A stretch of DNA of 64,000 nt, from positions 186,001 through 250,000 of the forward strand of contig JAHLLH010000002.1 in NCBI GenBank assembly GCA_020444265.1. The letters are read 5' to 3'. Shown in pieces: positions 61,161 through 64,000 of this stretch. This DNA comes from a bacterium (GTDB lineage Bacteria; Electryoneota; Electryoneia; Electryoneales; Electryoneaceae). The translations under genes were made by a program, and so were the position numbers. Every line of letters starts with the position of its first letter. Positions within the stretch are counted from its first letter, which is position 1. Below the pieces are notes generated by a model. The model had not been told where the DNA came from. It saw nothing but the letters and a program-made list of their open reading frames with translations, and ran no database searches.

Positions 61161-61389
61161 GCTGGACGTTCCTTTTTTGATGTGCCAGATCATCGGACCC
61201 GACAGAACCCATTTGCCATAGCCGGACGAATGCAACCATGGCATGCGATGCAACCCACGTCCCCCGTCGAGAACGGAATCGAAACGGCTAGGCTCTCCCC
61301 TCTTCTTTCCTGACCCCTTCCTTGTTATTATGAGAGTGTCGGAACGGTTTCGATTGGTGTGGGATACAACAATGAACGGGGAAAACAAG

Positions 61390-63129
61390 ATGAAACCGAC
61401 GTTGATTTTGATGGCGATGATTCTGTTTTTCACATCAGTCGCCAGTGCGACGGTGGTGAACTCATGGGATGCACCCAATGAAATCTGGGGACTCACCTCC
61501 GATGGCACCTACCTCTGGGCAGGGCAGGATGATGACCCAAGCGGCATTGCCCAATTGCTGAAGCTCAACCCGGACGATGGCTCGATTATTGAGCAATTCG
61601 CGATGCCCGGCCAGGAATTGCGCGGGATCGGCTGGGATGGCACGACATTATGGGTTTATTCCTACCGGACCGGAACCACCAACATCGACTCGATCTTCCA
61701 GGTGGATCCGGCGGACGGGACGATTCTCGCCTCCCTCCAGACACCCTTCACCAGCAACAACTATGTCGGTGGGATGACCTTCTTCGATGGTTACCTCTGG
61801 ATCACACGGTACTACCCGGATGATCCGACCGAAATCCACAAGGTCGACCCCTCAACCGGCGCATCGGTGGCGACCATCACCTCGCCGCACCCCCAACCGG
61901 AAGGTATCACCCACGATGCCACCACCCTGTGGATGGTCGGGGACTACTTCGGGGGGGCTGAAAGCATCCTCTACCAGCTGAACCCGACCACTGGCGAGGT
62001 GCTGCACCAGGAATACCCGCTCGGCGAGGGAGTGGTGGATACTCGCACTTATGACCTCACCTATGATGGCAACCACTTTTTCCTCGTCACCAAACGTGAC
62101 AACAACTACGCCCTCCGTTCGGTCTACGAGCTCCAGATCGGTGAAGAAGGCGACCCGGTCATCGAGGTGACCGGCACCCCCATCGATTTTGGTGAGGTGA
62201 CCCTCGGCAACAGCACCGAGGCTATCTGTACGGTGACCAATAGCGGGACCGCAAACCTGGTCTTCATGGCTTCAACAACAAGCCCCTTTGTGGTGGAAGC
62301 AGGTCCCTATACCGTGATTCCCGGGGTCGACATTCCCCTTGCCATCGAATTCAGCCCGGAAAGTGCGGGTGAATTTTCGGAGACGGTGACCCTGGCAAGC
62401 AATGATCCGGTCACCCCGGAAGTGACCTTTACCGTCACCGGGACGGGAATCGAACCGCCCACCCCCGAGGTGGAGTTTGATCCGGAGGCGATTGTGGTCG
62501 GCTGGGGTCTCATCCCGACGTTCTGGGATGAGGTTTATGGAGTGCAGGTTGACAATGTGGGCGATACACCGGCGACGCTTGTTGTCGACTCCCTGGTTTT
62601 TGAAGGTGAGTTGCTGTCCGAGGATTATTATACGCCAGACCTGCCGGAGACCCTCATGCCGAATGAAAACGGCTGGCTGACGTTTGATCTCGAAGATGGG
62701 TTTTATGACTGGATTGAGGAAAATGATCTGTGGATGTCTCAAATCGCTGGAACTCTCTACCTGAGCTTCGAAGAGAACCCCCAAGCTCAGGTGCAGCTAC
62801 CCTGTACAGGAGGTTACGTGAATGTTAATGAGCAGGGGGTAGCATCACCCTTGACCTATCAGCTCGCCGACCCCTATCCGAATCCGTTTAATACCGGTCT
62901 TCGAATCGAATACGCCCTGCCGAGGGCGGGGGACGTGACCATTCAGGTGGTGGATGTGCTGGGACGTCACGTACGGACCTTGCAGCAGCTTCACCGGGCC
63001 GCCGGTTCCCATGAGGTCTTCTGGAATGGGTTGAATGATGGTCTGCAACCAGTCTCCAGCGGCACCTACTTCATTCAGATGAATGCGGGCGAGTTTAATG
63101 CGGTGAAACGGGTGCAGTTTATGAAGTGA
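61390..63129 (+). CDS. Secreted beta-propeller/ASH-domain protein with C-terminal sorting domain
   Basis: A 579-residue protein has a signal peptide (cleavage after about residue 20). A propeller of about 250 residues has repeated 'IWGLTSDGTYLWAGQDD'- and 'LRGIGWDGTTLWVY'-type blades. An immunoglobulin-like ASH (choice-of-anchor D) domain follows, about 255-360 ('IDFGEVTLGNSTEAICTVTN'). A linker domain and a C-terminal FlgD-like/type IX sorting domain ('DPYPNPFNTGLRIEYALP', 'VDVLGRHVRTL', 'VSSGTYFIQM') complete it. I start at the Met that opens the signal peptide, with GGGGA upstream. The ligand is unknown. Confidence 0.85.
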   Translation: MKPTLILMAMILFFTSVASATVVNSWDAPNEIWGLTSDGTYLWAGQDDDPSGIAQLLKLNPDDGSIIEQFAMPGQELRGIGWDGTTLWVYSYRTGTTNIDSIFQVDPADGTILASLQTPFTSNNYVGGMTFFDGYLWITRYYPDDPTEIHKVDPSTGASVATITSPHPQPEGITHDATTLWMVGDYFGGAESILYQLNPTTGEVLHQEYPLGEGVVDTRTYDLTYDGNHFFLVTKRDNNYALRSVYELQIGEEGDPVIEVTGTPIDFGEVTLGNSTEAICTVTNSGTANLVFMASTTSPFVVEAGPYTVIPGVDIPLAIEFSPESAGEFSETVTLASNDPVTPEVTFTVTGTGIEPPTPEVEFDPEAIVVGWGLIPTFWDEVYGVQVDNVGDTPATLVVDSLVFEGELLSEDYYTPDLPETLMPNENGWLTFDLEDGFYDWIEENDLWMSQIAGTLYLSFEENPQAQVQLPCTGGYVNVNEQGVASPLTYQLADPYPNPFNTGLRIEYALPRAGDVTIQVVDVLGRHVRTLQQLHRAAGSHEVFWNGLNDGLQPVSSGTYFIQMNAGEFNAVKRVQFMK

Positions 63130-63140
63130 TTGGATGATCT

Positions 63141-63163
63141 GGCCCGGGCCTGCGGCCCGGGTC
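63141..63163 (+). terminator. GC hairpin after surface-protein gene
   Basis: CCCGGGCC and GGCCCGGG pair perfectly around a TGC loop and are followed by TCTAT. The T-run is poor, so termination would be weak. Confidence 0.4.
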
Positions 63164-63188
63164 TATCCAGTTTTCACACCTTCTGGTG

Positions 63189-63266
63189 GGTGGCCCGATC
63201 CGGCAATTGCCGGATCGGGTTTATTCATGGGAAAAAAAACGTCAGGTCTGAGGACCTGACGCAACC
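63189..63266 (-). repeat. Family A two-hairpin repeat (reverse orientation), copy 5
   Basis: A GGTGGCCCGATCC...GGATCGGG hairpin is followed by TTTATTCATG and CGTCAGGTCTGAGGACCTGACG. It is the same two-part unit as the copies at 0.83, 6.84 and 30.70 kb but in the opposite direction and with a different first stem sequence. Confidence 0.7.
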
Positions 63267-63290
63267 ATTGTAACTGTATTAGACCTGACG

Positions 63291-63339
63291 CAACCGTATA
63301 CGCTGGATGACACAACCGTATACGCTGGATGACACAACC
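63291..63339. repeat. 22-bp tandem repeat, two copies plus partial
   Basis: The unit CAACCGTATACGCTGGATGA plus CA is repeated exactly twice and followed by CAACC. The array touches the stop codon of the ferredoxin reductase gene. It may come from copies of the end of the neighbouring family A unit, which ends in a similar CGCAACC. Confidence 0.8.
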
Positions 63340-63340
63340 T

Positions 63341-64000
63341 CTACCAATAACTCTCCATGTGCAGGGTTCCCGGGCTGTTGGGACGGTGCAGGGTGAAGCC
63401 GAGATCGGTGTACTGGGTCTGGACCGACTGGATCATCTCTGGGTTGCCGCAGAGGTAGAGGTGCGTGTCTTTTTCGGGATCGGGACGGAATCCCGCGACC
63501 TCTTCAAATCGGTCCGGCTCGAGAAGCTTCTGCACCCGTACAGTCTCTCCCTCCCACACCGTTTGCTCACGTTTCCGGGTCACGGTCGGCAGGTAGAGGA
63601 AGCTGCTGTCCCGTTCCATCAGCGCGTTGAGTTCCTCACGGTAGGCGAGATCCTCGACATAACGAACCGTATGCAGCAGGACGAGACGGTTCCATCGTCC
63701 AGTACCGGCGAAGTGACGCAGCATGGCCATGTAGGGGGCAATGCCGGTACCGCTGGAGACGAGGATGATGTTGGCGTCACGTGGGACATCGGTCAGGGTG
63801 AAACGACCTCGGACGCGCGGCTGGACATGCAGACGGTCCCCTTCTTCTAGACGCCAGAGGACAGGAGTAAATCGTCCACGCGGCACGAGATTGATGAGGA
63901 ACTCGAGACGGTCCAGCCGAAGCGGGCTGCTGGCGATTGAATAGGAGCGTCGTGTCAGCTCCGCCTGTTCCATTGGCAGGCTGGTCAGAGAGACCGGTGC
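63341..64000 (-). CDS. Ferredoxin/flavodoxin-NADP+ reductase (5' end outside window)
   Basis: The frame runs to the right edge, so the N-terminus is missing; about 219 residues are visible. The FAD-binding motif 'RRSYSIASSP' comes first, then the NADP-binding 'VSSGTGIAPYMAMLR' and 'LYLCGNPEMI'. The protein ends in 'MESYW', like the aromatic C-terminus of subclass II bacterial enzymes of the E. coli Fpr type. An ATG at 63973 is only an internal Met, since the R-x-Y-S motif normally lies about 50 residues or more into the protein. It exchanges electrons between NADPH and ferredoxin or flavodoxin. Confidence 0.88.
   Translation of the reverse strand, partial: APVSLTSLPMEQAELTRRSYSIASSPLRLDRLEFLINLVPRGRFTPVLWRLEEGDRLHVQPRVRGRFTLTDVPRDANIILVSSGTGIAPYMAMLRHFAGTGRWNRLVLLHTVRYVEDLAYREELNALMERDSSFLYLPTVTRKREQTVWEGETVRVQKLLEPDRFEEVAGFRPDPEKDTHLYLCGNPEMIQSVQTQYTDLGFTLHRPNSPGTLHMESYW

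Noticed and set aside
834-63339. Possible CRISPR array made of the repeated palindromes.
   Set aside because: The repeats are scattered over tens of kilobases, vary in sequence and lack regular unique spacers; no cas gene is present.

Overview
The window is GC-rich bacterial chromosome, probably from a member of the Fibrobacterota-Chlorobiota-Bacteroidota (FCB) side of the tree with dissimilatory sulfur metabolism. Two things point there. Four large secreted proteins end in a 'PNPFN ... DLLGR ... SGxYxx' domain, the FlgD-like/type IX secretion (por) sorting domain typical of FCB lineages. There is also a full set for the sulfate/APS/sulfite interconversion: sat, aprB, aprA, qmoA, qmoB and qmoC. 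Candidate phyla such as Zixibacteria, Electryoneota, KSB1 or Latescibacterota would fit, but no rRNA gene is present to decide. No tRNA, rRNA or CRISPR array was found.

Layout. About 1-9.2 kb is a phage head/packaging module, all on the plus strand except an inserted ParE/Phd toxin-antitoxin pair. It carries a decoration-like protein, major capsid protein, connector-like proteins, large terminase, portal, a candidate prohead protease, an exported protein, a holin-like peptide and a small membrane coiled-coil protein. No integrase or tail gene is seen. At 9.5-11.5 kb a rhomboid protease and an exported twin-PDZ protein diverge. At 11.6-19.8 kb lies the sulfur block: a structured leader or small RNA, qmoA-qmoB, a promoter region with a CRP/FNR-like site, sat, and aprB-aprA. 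At 20.1-26.2 kb a minus-strand operon encodes marR, a TolC-like protein, a membrane-fusion protein and an RND pump.

From 26.4 to 39.7 kb there are an Asp-box beta-propeller surface protein, two tandem YIP1-like membrane proteins, an SPFH/NfeD pair, a metallophosphatase, an NTF2-like protein, two related FG-GAP-like surface proteins, and a secreted LIM-zinc-finger protein fused to a DA1-like metallopeptidase. From 39.8 to 55.1 kb come a Y_Y_Y-type sensor kinase, an AHSA1 protein, a prfA-prmC-glycosyltransferase operon, a DUF1684-tmk pair, a sensor with a phospho-acceptor domain but no ATPase domain, and a complete histidine kinase with a coupled response regulator. From 55.1 to 64 kb come a lipoprotein with possible glycosidase fold plus a ROK sugar kinase, a TPR lipoprotein, qmoC, an SRPBCC protein, another sorted surface protein and the edge of a ferredoxin-NADP reductase.

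How it works together. Sat and AprBA interconvert sulfate, APS and sulfite; QmoABC links AprBA to the menaquinone pool. qmoC lies about 44 kb from qmoAB on the other strand, so the complex must be assembled from two loci. Nothing here shows whether the pathway runs toward reduction or oxidation; dsr genes are not in the window. Most spacers hold short palindromic repeats of several families, some 170-220 bp long with inverted GTCAT-type ends, which look like non-autonomous mobile elements.
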